Source: a bacterium
GTDB taxonomy: Bacteria > Krumholzibacteriota > Krumholzibacteriia > LZORAL124-64-63
Length of the DNA stretch: 37,310 nt
NCBI GenBank assembly: GCA_018829565.1
Contig: JAHJTW010000049.1
Location: 1-37,310, forward strand
Direction of reading: 5' to 3'
Shown one piece after another: positions 1 to 8,812 of this stretch. The notes beneath the pieces are model-generated. The model made no database searches. It was not told the origin of the DNA and worked only from the letters and a program-made list of their open reading frames with translations. The translations under genes were made by a program, and so were the position numbers. The stretch's first letter is position 1; each line of letters starts with the position of its first letter.

Positions 1-1262
1 ATGTTGATCTTGGGGTTGATGGAGCACTGGTTGATCCCGTTGATCACGTACTCCACCGGGTCCTCCGCGGTGATGATGCTGGTGTTGGTGTTGTTGAGGT
101 AGTTGATGGCCCCGTAAAGGGTGGTGGTCTTGCCCGAACCCGTCGGCCCCGTGACCAGGGTGACTCCGCTGGGCACGTCCAGCACGTCGGTGCGGAACCT
201 CTCGCCCATCTTCGGCGCCATGCCGATGTCCTTGATGTCCAGCAGGTTGCTGCGGTTGTTGAGCAGGCGCATGACGATCTTCTCGCCGTGGATGGTCGAG
301 TAGAACGACACGCGCATGTCGATGTTCAAGCCCTCGTGTTCGAAGAGCAGGCGTCCGTCCTGGTGGCGGCGGCGCTCGGCGATGTCGGCCCCGGCCAGGA
401 TCTTGATCCGGCTGGCCAGGCCCCGGGCCATTTCCAGGGGCAGGTCCTTCTGGGGGACCAGGACGCCGTCCTCGCGGAAGCGGATCCGCAGGCGGTTCTT
501 CATGGGCTCGACGTGGATGTCGCTGGCGTTGTGGGCGATCGCCTCGATCAGGATGCTCTCGACGGTCTTGACCAGCTCGCTCTCCACGTCCACGGCCGCA
601 CGGCCGGCCGACGGCCCTCCCTGGATGGCGCGGATGGCCTGATCGATCACGTGCCGCTTGGCGAGGCAGGGCGTCAGCGCGCGGTTCAGGATCTTCTCCG
701 CCTCGAGCTGGGGCCGGTTGTTCAGGGGATCCTTCGCCGCCAGGAGAAGCGACCCGTCCTCGCCCCGCAGGATGAAGCACCCGTTCTGCACGAACCACTC
801 CGGCCTGAACCGGCCGGTGATCGAGCGGTCGACCTGCAGGCGCTCGGCTTCGAGATAAGGGAATCCCAGCTGGGCGGAAAGCACCTGGAGCAGGTCGTCC
901 TCGGCGATGAAGTGGTTCTCGACGAGGATCTCGCCCAGCTTCCGGTCCCCCGATTCCTTCTGCAGGGCGACGGCCGCGCGCAGATCCGATTCCGAGATCT
1001 CCCCCAGCTCGAGCAGCAGCGCTCCCAGCCGCAGCTTGACCCGGTTCGTGGTGAGCGTCTTGCGGAGCTGCTCCTGCGTGACCATCCCAAGTTCCTCGAG
1101 GATGGTCGTCAGCGGCCGGGGATTGGCCAGCTTGGACTTGATGCGCAGGGCGTACTCGAGCTGCTGGTCGTCGATGTCACCGGCCTGGATCAGGATGTCG
1201 GCGATCTCCCTCGCGGCGCCTTCCGTGACCGGCGCCTGGACTTCGGACTGCGATGGGGCCAT
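1..1262 (-). CDS. Type IV pilus assembly / type II secretion ATPase (PilB/GspE family), 3' end cut by window
   Basis: Cytoplasmic hexameric ATPase that powers pilus extension or type II secretion. The reading frame starts at an ATG at 1262-1260 and is still open at the left edge, giving about 420 residues of a protein usually near 560. Residues ~10-170 look like tandem MshEN-type helical repeats (LGMVTQEQLRKTL, LGEISESDLRAAV, LGEILVENHFIAEDDL). The catalytic part follows, with SDIHVEP near residue 242, RRRHQDGRL, and a Walker A loop GPTGSGKTTT at about residues 372-381. Then come the Asp-box-like ITAEDPVEY and the start of the GINQ segment, where the window ends. Walker B and the tetracysteine region would lie outside. 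It is divergent from the AsmA gene. Two MshEN modules favour PilB or MshE over classical GspE, but pilus versus secretion cannot be settled without the neighbours. Family assignment is secure. Confidence 0.93.
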   Translation of the reverse strand, partial: MAPSQSEVQAPVTEGAAREIADILIQAGDIDDQQLEYALRIKSKLANPRPLTTILEELGMVTQEQLRKTLTTNRVKLRLGALLLELGEISESDLRAAVALQKESGDRKLGEILVENHFIAEDDLLQVLSAQLGFPYLEAERLQVDRSITGRFRPEWFVQNGCFILRGEDGSLLLAAKDPLNNRPQLEAEKILNRALTPCLAKRHVIDQAIRAIQGGPSAGRAAVDVESELVKTVESILIEAIAHNASDIHVEPMKNRLRIRFREDGVLVPQKDLPLEMARGLASRIKILAGADIAERRRHQDGRLLFEHEGLNIDMRVSFYSTIHGEKIVMRLLNNRSNLLDIKDIGMAPKMGERFRTDVLDVPSGVTLVTGPTGSGKTTTLYGAINYLNNTNTSIITAEDPVEYVINGINQCSINPKIN

Positions 1263-1377
1263 GAATGCCTGCCTCTCCCGTGACGGATTTCGGGTTCTCC
1301 TGATTCAGGATATCGGACGGAACCCGGGAGACTTGACCGGGAACGGGGCCCGGTCCGGACGAGAAACCCGCCGGGAG

Positions 1378-1405
1378 TTGCGCCCTCGTCCCGCCGTGCT
1401 AACAT
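1378..1405 (+). promoter_or_regulatory. Putative sigma70-type promoter of the AsmA gene
   Basis: TTGCGC (1378-1383), a 16-bp spacer and TAACAT (1400-1405) lie 30 bp before the ATG at 1436. The -10 has the TAnCAT form seen before several other genes here. Inference from sequence only. Confidence 0.35.
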
Positions 1406-1435
1406 GGATCCAAAGATCGGAGGCGGTGCCTCGGC

Positions 1436-3931
1436 ATGAAAAGAACCCTGAAAATCGTAGGCTGGACCGCCGGCTCCCTGCTGGCCGTCTGCATCCTGGC
1501 GCTCGTCGGCGCCCTCCTGTTCCTCCCGGCCGGAACCCTGCGCGACCTGGCCGTCCAGCGGGCTTCGGCCTCCCTGGGCCGGGAAGTGACCGTGGACGAT
1601 GCGGGGGTCTCCCTGCGGGGGGGCCTCGGCGTCCGGCTGGACGGCGTGACCGTCGGCAATCCCCCGGGGTTTCCCGGCGAACCCCTGTTCCGGGCGGGCT
1701 CCGTCGATCTCAAGCTCCGGTTGATCCCCCTGCTCTCCCGCCGGATCCAGGCCGACCGCCTGGTGATCGCCGACCCGCGCGTCAACCTGATCGTCCGCGG
1801 CGATTCGACCAGCAACTTCACCTTCGCCCCCGTCGATGCGGAAGAGCCCGGGCCGTCCCCATCGGCTCCCCCCGCTGACTCCCCCGCCGCCCTGGACGTC
1901 GAGCGGTTCACCGTGAGCGGCGGCCGCGTGGTCTTCCGCGACGAAGCGGCCGGAACGACCACGACCTGCACGGGGCTGTCCCTGGCCTGGCGCGTCGTGC
2001 CCGACGGCAGCGACGGCCTCCTGACCTCCGGCGAGACCGGGATCGACAGCCTGTCCGTCTCCGGCCCGGAGCCCCTGGTCCTGACCGGCCTCAGCCTGGA
2101 CCACGAGGCCCGCATCGACCTGCAGGAGAAGAGCGGGAGCCTCCTGCGGGGCGATCTCGGCCTCGGCGAACTCGACGCTGCGGTGACCGGGGACTTCTCC
2201 TTCCCTTCCGGCGCCATGGCCGGCGATTTCGCCCTGAAGGCCCCTCGCCTCGATGCCGCCGACCTGATGGCCCTGCTGCCGGACCGGGCCCGCGCGCCCC
2301 TGGCCGGAGCCGAGGTCTCCGGTGCAGTCGCCCTCGACCTCGCCTTCGCCTTCGACCAGACCAGGCCCGAACCCCTGTCCTGGACCGGCCAGGTCGAGGT
2401 GCAGGACGGTCGGATCGCCCTTCCGGATCCCTCCGAACCCGTCACCGCAATCGGGGGCCGGGCCTCCTTCGACCGCCGGGTCCTGACCATTGCCTCCATC
2501 GAGGCGTCCGCATCCGGCGCCGACCTCACCTTCCAGGGCACGATCACCGGGTATACCGATCCCCAGGCGGCCGTCCTGGAGGGCTCACTGGCGGCCACCG
2601 CCGACCTGGCCGCCCTTCAGGGGCGCCTGCCGGCCGAACGCAAGGCCACCCTGGCGGGCCGCGGCGTGGGGTCGATCCGCCTTCAGGGCCCGCTGTCCCG
2701 CCCCGCCGAACTGCCGGCCGAAGGACGGCTTGCGATCACCGACCTGAGCTACCGGGATGCGACCATCTTCGAACCGTTGACCGACCTGGACGCCGACCTC
2801 GAGTTCGACCGCAAGGACCTGACCATCCGCAGCTGCCGGGCGGTCTTCGAGCCCAGCAACTTCACCCTGACCGGATCGGTGCGGGGCCTGGTGACGGCCC
2901 TCACCGCGAAGCTGACCGGACAGCCCGCCCCCGCGACCGTCCCCCACCTGGAATTCTCGCTGGACGCTCCGGTGCTCGACGCCGACCACCTGTTCCCTGC
3001 CGCCAGTCCCGGCGCCCCCGAGCCCGCCTCGGCGACGGGTGGGGATCGGACCGCCGTTCTCTCCTCGTTCCCCGACATCACCGGCCGCGGCGCCGTGACC
3101 GTGGGCCGCCTGGTCTACGGCGGGGTGGACTTCACGCAGGTCTCCGGATCCGTGGCCATCGCCGACCGCACCGTGACCGTCTCGGACGTGCAGGGATCGG
3201 TCTATGCGGGCTCCATCACCGGCGAAACCGCGGTCGACCTCGAGGACATGCTCGTCCCCGGCTACCGGGGATCCTTCGCCGCCACCGGCATCCAGGCGGA
3301 TTCCCTGCTCAGCCGCTTCACGCCCCTGCAGGGCCACGTTTTCGGCGACCTGGACTTCGGCGGGGATTTCACCGCCCGGGGCAAGGACCCCGACACCTTC
3401 CGCCGCAGCCTGACCCTCGATGCGGTCAGCGTCTTGACCCAGGGCCGGTTGATGACCTCCGGAACGGTCCAGCAGGGCCTGAACGTGCTGGCCGTGAAGC
3501 TGGGCCGCACCTTCGACCGGGAGGAGAAGCTGAAGGATCTCGCCGGCGCGGTGAAGGTGGCCGACCAGCAGGTTCTGCTGGAGGAGATGTCCTTCACCAT
3601 CCCCGGCCTGGGCGCCCTCACCCTGGGCGGAGGTTACGGTTTCGCGGGGGACCTGGACTTCATAGGCGACCTGCTGCTGACCGAGGAGAACACCCGCAAG
3701 CTTCTGGGTGGTGGTGATTCCGGAGGAATCGGCGGCGCCCTGGGCGGCCTGCTCGGCGGAAGCCGGGATCAGCCGCCGCAGCCCCTGCGGCTGCCCCTGA
3801 AGATCCGGGGCACCTGGACCAAGCCCGACGTTGCGGTGGATTTCGCGGCAATGGGCAGGACGGCCGGCCAGGACGTCGCCGATGAATTGAAGAAGAAGCT
3901 CGAGGGGTTTTTAAGCGGTAACCCCCGGTGA
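1436..3931 (+). CDS. AsmA family protein
   Basis: Predicted envelope protein of the AsmA/TamB-like group: an inner-membrane anchor plus a long periplasmic beta-rich region. Family members are implicated in outer-membrane biogenesis and lipid transport between membranes. The 831-residue product has one N-terminal membrane segment (about residues 8-30). The AsmA-type start is recognisable in the alternation of VTVDDAGVSL, LDGVTVGNPPGF and DRLVIADPRVNLIV. The C-terminal third (about 560-790) matches the AsmA-like C-terminal pattern (GRGAVTVGRLVYGGVDF, ALTLGGGYGFAGDLDF). A glycine-rich stretch (GGIGGALGGLLGGS) precedes the last beta segment, and the protein ends in a charged helix. A GGAGG lies 12 bp before the ATG, slightly far but the best start available. 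The exact lipid substrate cannot be read from sequence. Confidence 0.85.
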   Translation: MKRTLKIVGWTAGSLLAVCILALVGALLFLPAGTLRDLAVQRASASLGREVTVDDAGVSLRGGLGVRLDGVTVGNPPGFPGEPLFRAGSVDLKLRLIPLLSRRIQADRLVIADPRVNLIVRGDSTSNFTFAPVDAEEPGPSPSAPPADSPAALDVERFTVSGGRVVFRDEAAGTTTTCTGLSLAWRVVPDGSDGLLTSGETGIDSLSVSGPEPLVLTGLSLDHEARIDLQEKSGSLLRGDLGLGELDAAVTGDFSFPSGAMAGDFALKAPRLDAADLMALLPDRARAPLAGAEVSGAVALDLAFAFDQTRPEPLSWTGQVEVQDGRIALPDPSEPVTAIGGRASFDRRVLTIASIEASASGADLTFQGTITGYTDPQAAVLEGSLAATADLAALQGRLPAERKATLAGRGVGSIRLQGPLSRPAELPAEGRLAITDLSYRDATIFEPLTDLDADLEFDRKDLTIRSCRAVFEPSNFTLTGSVRGLVTALTAKLTGQPAPATVPHLEFSLDAPVLDADHLFPAASPGAPEPASATGGDRTAVLSSFPDITGRGAVTVGRLVYGGVDFTQVSGSVAIADRTVTVSDVQGSVYAGSITGETAVDLEDMLVPGYRGSFAATGIQADSLLSRFTPLQGHVFGDLDFGGDFTARGKDPDTFRRSLTLDAVSVLTQGRLMTSGTVQQGLNVLAVKLGRTFDREEKLKDLAGAVKVADQQVLLEEMSFTIPGLGALTLGGGYGFAGDLDFIGDLLLTEENTRKLLGGGDSGGIGGALGGLLGGSRDQPPQPLRLPLKIRGTWTKPDVAVDFAAMGRTAGQDVADELKKKLEGFLSGNPR

Positions 3932-4221
3932 TTTTTGGGCATTTGGTTTCACCCATTGACCTGATCGGTCGACCTTGGGCCTCGTCGGGGGGAATGGGCG
4001 GACTCCTCCAGGTTCACAAGCCGTGACCTCGCCGACCCCCCATTGGGTTCTGCCGTAGCCTGGGTCCACACCCTCGACCCCTTGGACGGTCTTGCCCCAC
4101 CTCGGCCCTGACTGCCGAGATCCGTGTACCGATGGATCATGCAGGGCCCCCTCCCGGCGCGTAATTCCATTCAGCGCCGGGAGGGGGCCCTGCATGATCC
4201 ATCAGGTCCGCCAACTTGCAG
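3932..4221. other. 290-bp convergent intergenic region dominated by a fold-back structure
   Basis: Lies between the convergent AsmA (+) and VPS10/BNR (-) genes. I find no credible gene. The left 170 bp shows nothing recognisable; the right part is the nested inverted repeat described separately. Confidence 0.7.
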
Positions 4222-4230
4222 TCAGGGCCG
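4103..4230. repeat. Large nested inverted repeat (30-bp perfect inner stem plus 13-bp outer stem)
   Basis: Inner arms 4131-4160 and 4174-4203 are exact reverse complements over 30 bp, with a 13-nt loop at 4161-4173. Outer arms 4103-4115 and 4218-4230 are exact over 13 bp. The 14-15 nt between inner and outer arms match poorly, so the whole forms a 128-nt hairpin with one internal loop. The right outer arm includes the last two codons and the TGA of the VPS10 gene, so the left half is an inverted copy of that gene's end and trailer. No T-run follows on either strand, so it is not a classical intrinsic terminator. It could still block transcription from both converging genes, be processed RNA, or be a relic of a fold-back rearrangement. 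Confidence 0.9.
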
Positions 4231-7008
4231 CGGCGGAGGCAAGACCGCCTTGGATTCGGGAGGGATGTAACCGGGATACGGTCCCACAACCACCGGGGTC
4301 TCGGCGGCGGCGCCCTCGATGCTCACCTTGACCGTGTAGGTCCCGGGGTCGACGAAGTCCGGGCCGCTCTTGCGGGCATCCCCGAACCGGTGCTTCTCAT
4401 CGGCCTGCAGGTCCCAGGCCGTGCGGTTCAGGCCCGGCCGCGCAGGGCCGCTCAGGTTGCGGATCACCAGCCCCGCGGAATCCACGATCGCGATCTTCAC
4501 CGCGCCTTCGGGAATTTCCCGCAGCCAGTAGGTGATGACCGCCCCGCCGGGCGCCGGCGCTCCCCGGAACACGCGGTTCCCGCTGCCGTAGCCCCGGAAT
4601 CCGAACAGTTCGGGCACCGCGTCGGGCACGGCGAACAGGTGCAGGGCCTCGTCCTTGACGGCGGGCAGCTCGCCCAGGCATTCCATCCGGTCCATGATCC
4701 ACAGGCTGCGGCCGTGCGTCGCCGCCACCAGGCTGCGGTCCCGCGGATGGATCTTCAGGTCGTAGACCGCGACCGTCGGCAGCAACTTGCCGCCGAGCTT
4801 CAGCCAGTGTCCGCCGCGATCGAATGTCACGTAGGCTGCGTTCTCGGTGCCGCAATACAGGACGTCGCGGCTGCCGGGATCCTCCCGCACCACCCGCACC
4901 GGGCTGCCCTGAGGAAGGTCCCCGCTGATGTCCTTCCACTTGCCGCCCCCGTTGTCGGTCACCAGGATGCGCGGGGCGAAGTCGTCGGTGCGGTGCCCGT
5001 CGATGGCGCAATAGGCCGTATCCTCCGCGAATTGCGAGGCCTCGAGACAGGCCACGTAGAGGCCGGCCCCCTCCTTCGGGGTGACGTCCTTCCAGCTCTC
5101 CCCGTCATCCATCGTCACGTGGACGAGCCCGTCGTCGCTGCCGGCCCACAGCACCCCGGCCTTCAGGGGCGATTCGGCCAGGGCGGTGAGGGTGCCGTAG
5201 GTCTCGGCGTTGGAGCCCTCGGTCAGGATGCGGTCGACCTCCCGCCGGGTCAGGTCCCCGCTGATCGCGTACCAGAAATCGCCCCGCTCGGTCAGCTTGA
5301 AGACCTTGTTGCCGGCGTGATAGAGCACGCTCGCATCGTGCCGCGAGATGAGGAACGGCGCGTCCCAGTTCCAGCGCAGCTGCTCCTGCCCTTCGTCCGG
5401 CGCCGCCCGCAACGGTCTGACGAGCATGGTCTCCAGGTCGATGCGGCCCAGGTTCCCCCCCTGGCTGGTGGCGTAGACCACGTCCGGATCCTCGCGGTCG
5501 AACGCCAGGCCGAAGCCGTCCCCGCCGTACACCGCGGTCCAGTCCTCGTTGAGGATGAACGCCTTCCCGTCGGCGCCCGAGTTGAACTTCACGGCGCTGG
5601 GGCCGATCCACGAGCCGTTGTCCTGCAGCCCTCCGCCGACCCGGAACGGGGTGCTCATGTCCATGTCCACGTGGTAGAACTGGCCCACCGCGATGTGGTT
5701 CAGCAGGTCCCAGGTCTCGGACCTGTCGTGGCTGACGTAGATGCCGCCGTCGTTGCCCAGGAAGATCCGCTCGGGATGCTCGGGGCAGACGGCGATGGCG
5801 TGATGGTCGACGTGCACCTCGGTCGACCCGCTGTTGCGGAAGGTGAGGCCGCCGTCGTCGCTGATGGCGACGTTCCAGCCCGGCATGTAGACCCGGTCGA
5901 CGTTTTCGGGGTCGACGGCGATCCGCGAGAAGTAGAACGGGCGGAAGTTCAGCTCGTTGATGCGCCGCCAGGTCTCGCCGCGGTCGTCGCTGCGGAACAG
6001 TCCGCCGGCGGGAGACCGGTCGTCCCAGGCGCTGCGGCCGATGCCGCCCTGGTCGCTCTCGATGGTGGCGAACAGGACGTCCGGATCGCCGGGAAACACC
6101 GTCAAGCCGATGCGGCCTGTGCGCTCGGGCAAGCCTTCGCTCAATCGCGTCCAGGTGGCCCCGGCGTCGTCGGACCTCCAGATGCCGCCCTTGCCGGTGA
6201 CGCCCTCGAAGCTCCAGGGCTGCCGGAAGGCCTTGTACATCGCGGCGTAGACGGTCCGCGGATTCCGGGGATCCAGCACCACGTCGCAAGCCCCGACCTC
6301 GTCGTCCACCTTCAGGACGTGCTGCCAGGATTGGCCGCCGTCGCTGGTCTTGAAGATCCCGCGCTCCGGATTGCGGCCCCAGAGGTGCCCGAGGGCCGCC
6401 ACGTAGCAGACCTCCGGATCGTCGGGGTCGACGGCGATGGCGGGGATGTTGTGCGTCTCGGCGAGGCCCAGGTGCTCGAAGCCGGCCCCGGCGTCGGTGC
6501 TCCGGTAGACCCCGTGGCCCCAGGACGAGCTGTTGCGTCCGTTCCCCTCGCCCGTGCCCACCCAGACGATGCGGCCGCGGCCCTGTTCCTCGCGCTCGGC
6601 CGCCGGCACCGTATCCCCCTTGGCCTCCATCGCCGCCCAGCCCGGCCAGTCCGCCGGCGCGTGGGCCACCGCGATGGCGCCGATGCTCGCGGTCTCCTTG
6701 TCCCGGAACACCTCGCTGAAGGTGGTGCCCAGGTTGGTGGTCTTGAAGATGCCGCCCCCCGCGAATCCCACGTAGAATGTGCTGCAGTTTCCGGGCTCCA
6801 GGGCGATGGCCGCCACGCGGCCGCCCATGTTCGCCGGCCCGATGCTGCGCCAGCCGATGGCGCCCAGGTCGCCGGCGGTGACGACGCGGCCCTCCTCGGC
6901 GGCGTTCAGGGAGGGGGCGGCCAGGGTGACGGCCGCCAAGGTGATGATCGCCAGGGCGATGGCTGCCGCCGATGCGGCCGGCTGACGGATCCAGGGGAAG
7001 CGCTTCAC
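4222..7008 (-). CDS. Secreted VPS10/BNR-repeat beta-propeller protein (sortilin-like, glycosyl-hydrolase-like)
   Basis: Exported protein of about 928 residues in the VPS10/WD40-YVTN-BNR-like group, often annotated as a glycosyl hydrolase but without a proven activity. A signal peptide (MKRFPWIRQPAA followed by an Ala/Leu/Ile-rich core to LNAAEE) is followed by many Asp-box motifs of the S-x-D-x-G-x-T-W type: SDGGQSW, SDDAGATW, SDDRGETW, SDDGGLTF, MDDGESW, DNGGGKW. The C-terminal ~150 residues resemble an Ig-like fold (GLNRTAWDLQADE, DPGTYTVKV). I chose the GTG at 7008 because GGAGG sits 6 nt before it and translation then begins MKRF. The ATG at 7014 directly abuts the GGGAGG, and the TTG at 7038 has no clear site. 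The last codons lie inside the outer arm of the inverted repeat. Confidence 0.88.
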   Translation of the reverse strand: MKRFPWIRQPAASAAAIALAIITLAAVTLAAPSLNAAEEGRVVTAGDLGAIGWRSIGPANMGGRVAAIALEPGNCSTFYVGFAGGGIFKTTNLGTTFSEVFRDKETASIGAIAVAHAPADWPGWAAMEAKGDTVPAAEREEQGRGRIVWVGTGEGNGRNSSSWGHGVYRSTDAGAGFEHLGLAETHNIPAIAVDPDDPEVCYVAALGHLWGRNPERGIFKTSDGGQSWQHVLKVDDEVGACDVVLDPRNPRTVYAAMYKAFRQPWSFEGVTGKGGIWRSDDAGATWTRLSEGLPERTGRIGLTVFPGDPDVLFATIESDQGGIGRSAWDDRSPAGGLFRSDDRGETWRRINELNFRPFYFSRIAVDPENVDRVYMPGWNVAISDDGGLTFRNSGSTEVHVDHHAIAVCPEHPERIFLGNDGGIYVSHDRSETWDLLNHIAVGQFYHVDMDMSTPFRVGGGLQDNGSWIGPSAVKFNSGADGKAFILNEDWTAVYGGDGFGLAFDREDPDVVYATSQGGNLGRIDLETMLVRPLRAAPDEGQEQLRWNWDAPFLISRHDASVLYHAGNKVFKLTERGDFWYAISGDLTRREVDRILTEGSNAETYGTLTALAESPLKAGVLWAGSDDGLVHVTMDDGESWKDVTPKEGAGLYVACLEASQFAEDTAYCAIDGHRTDDFAPRILVTDNGGGKWKDISGDLPQGSPVRVVREDPGSRDVLYCGTENAAYVTFDRGGHWLKLGGKLLPTVAVYDLKIHPRDRSLVAATHGRSLWIMDRMECLGELPAVKDEALHLFAVPDAVPELFGFRGYGSGNRVFRGAPAPGGAVITYWLREIPEGAVKIAIVDSAGLVIRNLSGPARPGLNRTAWDLQADEKHRFGDARKSGPDFVDPGTYTVKVSIEGAAAETPVVVGPYPGYIPPESKAVLPPPRP

Positions 7009-7058
7009 GGTCATCCTCCCGGCTTGACGAATCGCCAAACCTTGTTAGTTAGTGAGTA

Positions 7059-7076
7059 ACCCGGTGATCACCGGGT
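7059..7076. promoter_or_regulatory. 18-bp perfect palindrome between divergent genes (possible operator)
   Basis: ACCCGGTGATCACCGGGT reads identically on both strands. It sits between the divergent VPS10 gene (start 7008) and uspA (start 7180). A dimeric-regulator site is a reasonable guess; no regulator gene is adjacent. Confidence 0.4.
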
Positions 7077-7179
7077 CGGGGCTTGCCCGGCAAGATCCCC
7101 CGAGCGTCCCTGACCGGGATCCGCGCTCTTGACCGGCAAGTCCGGACGGCTGTACGCGGAACCTGACAGGAGGCGGATC

Positions 7180-7650
7180 ATGATCGACATTAAAAAAATC
7201 CTATGCCCCATCGATTTCAGCGAACCCTCCCTGGTCGCCCTGAGCACCGCTCGCGGTCTCGCCGCCCGCTTCGGCGCCGAGCTTCACCTGATGCACTGCG
7301 TCGAGCCCATTCCGGTTCCCGCCGGACCGACCACCCAGATCGGCATGCCGGCCGAGACCCTCGACGTCACGAGCTACCAGAAGCACATGCTGCAGCGGGC
7401 CCGCGAGGATCTTGAGAAGCTTTCCTCCGAACATTCCACGGACGACACCCCCGTCCGCATCCACCTCGCCGAGGGCAAGCCCCAGAACGAGATCGTCGCC
7501 TGCGCCGGGGACATCGGGGCCGATCTGATGGTCATCTCGTCCCACGGCACTTCGGGCTTGCGCCGCTTCATCTTCGGATCGGTGGCCGACAAGATCGTGA
7601 GGACCTCGCCCTGCCCGGTGCTGACCATGACGCCCGAGGCAACAGATTGA
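7180..7650 (+). CDS. Universal stress protein (UspA family)
   Basis: Single-domain Usp protein of 156 residues, a small cytosolic alpha/beta nucleotide-binding protein usually induced by starvation or stress. The start MIDIKKILCPIDFSE is typical of the family. The C-terminal signature SSHGTSGLRRFIFGSVADKIV follows the ATP-binding pattern G-2x-G-9x-G-S except that the first Gly is Ser, which could weaken nucleotide binding. The end PCPVLTM is also typical. The ATG at 7180 is preceded by AGGAGG with a 6-nt gap, which rules against the longer frame opening at 7129. It converges with the DUF1028 gene, leaving 3 bp between stop codons. A second UspA lies at 11840. Confidence 0.93.
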   Translation: MIDIKKILCPIDFSEPSLVALSTARGLAARFGAELHLMHCVEPIPVPAGPTTQIGMPAETLDVTSYQKHMLQRAREDLEKLSSEHSTDDTPVRIHLAEGKPQNEIVACAGDIGADLMVISSHGTSGLRRFIFGSVADKIVRTSPCPVLTMTPEATD

Positions 7651-7653
7651 CCA

Positions 7654-8661
7654 TCAGCGGCCCTTCATGCCCTGGAACAGGGCCGCGATCAGCTGCGGAT
7701 CGTCCGGCAACAGCCCCGAAGCGGGCAGGCGTCCGACCAGCTCCGCCCAGCGGGGATCCTGGGCGTAGGCCCGGCGCAGGTACGGGACCGCCTCGTCCGC
7801 CCGGCCGTCGCCGGCCAGGGTGATGCCGATCCAGAAGGCCGCTTCCCCGTTGGTCGCGGCATCGGGCGCCAGGGCTCCGGCCTCGCTGTAGGCCGCCATG
7901 GCGCCTTCCACATCGCCGCGGGTCCAGGCCTCGTCCCCCTCGTTCAGCTTCAGGTAGACCCGCTGCAGGTCCACCAGCCGGCGCAGTTCGGCCACCGGGT
8001 CGGGATGATCCTCGATGCGCAGATCGAAAAGGCGGTCGCGCCAGGGCACCCCGGTCGGTTCGCCGCTGACGACCAGCAACGCCGCAGATTGTCTCCCGCG
8101 GATATCTCCGCCCTCGCCCTCGGCAGCCTCCAGGGCGGCCAGCAACCGGGCGGCCAGGTCCCCTTCGGCGGCCTCGTAGGCGCGGGCCATGGCGCCCCAT
8201 ACGGTGGAATTCTCCATGAGGTTCGCCTGGACGGAGTACTGGGCCCCCGCGTGGTGGCCGGCCGCCGTGATGCAGAGCGCACCGGTGTGGGCGGCCACCC
8301 GGCCGGTGGCGTCGACCATGGCGACCTGCCTCACGTCGCGGCCCTCGTCGGTCGAGGTCAACGCCTGCAGGGCCTGCTCCGCGCTGCGGCCCAGCCGCAT
8401 GAGCTCCAGGCCGAGCGGACCGTAGCTGGGCTCGACGAACGACTGGGTGGCAACCGCCCCCACCCCGGCCTCGGCCCAAGGCACCAGGGCCCCCACGCTG
8501 AACCAGTGGGATTGCACCGCCACTCCGAGCTGTCCGGTCACCGTATCGCGGGCCACGATGGAATAGGTCGCCACCGGACGCCGGGGCATGGCGAAATCTC
8601 CCGCATCTGCCGGCGCGGGGAGCATCAGCCAAGACAACAGGATCAAGCACACCGCACGCAT
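7654..8661 (-). CDS. Exported DUF1028 protein (Ntn-hydrolase-like) with TPR-like C-terminus
   Basis: A 335-residue protein with a signal peptide (MRAVCLILLSWLMLPAPADA). It is followed by a DUF1028 domain (about 30-240) recognisable from ATYSIVARDTVTGQLGVAV, WAEAGVGAVATQSF, YGPLGLELMRLG and VRQVAMVDATGRVAAHTG. DUF1028 has an Ntn-hydrolase-type fold, so an amidase or autoprocessing hydrolase role is plausible, but no substrate is established. Residues ~245-330 form helical TPR-like repeats (GDVEGAMAAYSEAGALAPD, GRADEAVPYLRRAYAQDP), suggesting a protein-interaction tail. GGGGGA lies upstream of the ATG. Location is probably periplasmic or extracellular. Confidence 0.85.
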   Translation of the reverse strand: MRAVCLILLSWLMLPAPADAGDFAMPRRPVATYSIVARDTVTGQLGVAVQSHWFSVGALVPWAEAGVGAVATQSFVEPSYGPLGLELMRLGRSAEQALQALTSTDEGRDVRQVAMVDATGRVAAHTGALCITAAGHHAGAQYSVQANLMENSTVWGAMARAYEAAEGDLAARLLAALEAAEGEGGDIRGRQSAALLVVSGEPTGVPWRDRLFDLRIEDHPDPVAELRRLVDLQRVYLKLNEGDEAWTRGDVEGAMAAYSEAGALAPDAATNGEAAFWIGITLAGDGRADEAVPYLRRAYAQDPRWAELVGRLPASGLLPDDPQLIAALFQGMKGR

Positions 8662-8812
8662 GGTGAATCCCCCGGGGTTCGGGTCAAGAATGATCCCTAT
8701 TCTGCCACGAAACAGTCCTTTCAGCCACGATCCTTTGCTCCCTTACCAAGGGGGGGAAATTGAGCTAGATTGAGACAGGAAGTCCGGATCCGAATGTTGA
8801 GGGGAGATTTCC

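Noticed and set aside
288-1283. 331-residue plus-strand open frame opposite the PilB/GspE gene
   Set aside because: Composition is low-complexity (His/Asp/Gly/Val) and the other strand encodes a clear ATPase with Walker A.
4103-4230. Classical intrinsic terminator
   Set aside because: The stem is far longer than usual and no T-run follows on either strand, so I list it as a repeat rather than a terminator.
4216-7059. 947-residue plus-strand open frame opposite the VPS10/BNR gene
   Set aside because: It is Gly/Ala/Val/His/Asp-rich with no domain, signal peptide or ribosome site, and mirrors a well-supported gene; typical antisense frame of GC-rich DNA.
8738-8758. Hairpin CCCTT-ACC-AAGGG before the Cys-rich lipoprotein as a terminator
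   Set aside because: Only five base pairs and no T-run; it may instead overlap a weak promoter (TTACCA-17 bp-TAGATT), which I did not consider strong enough to list.
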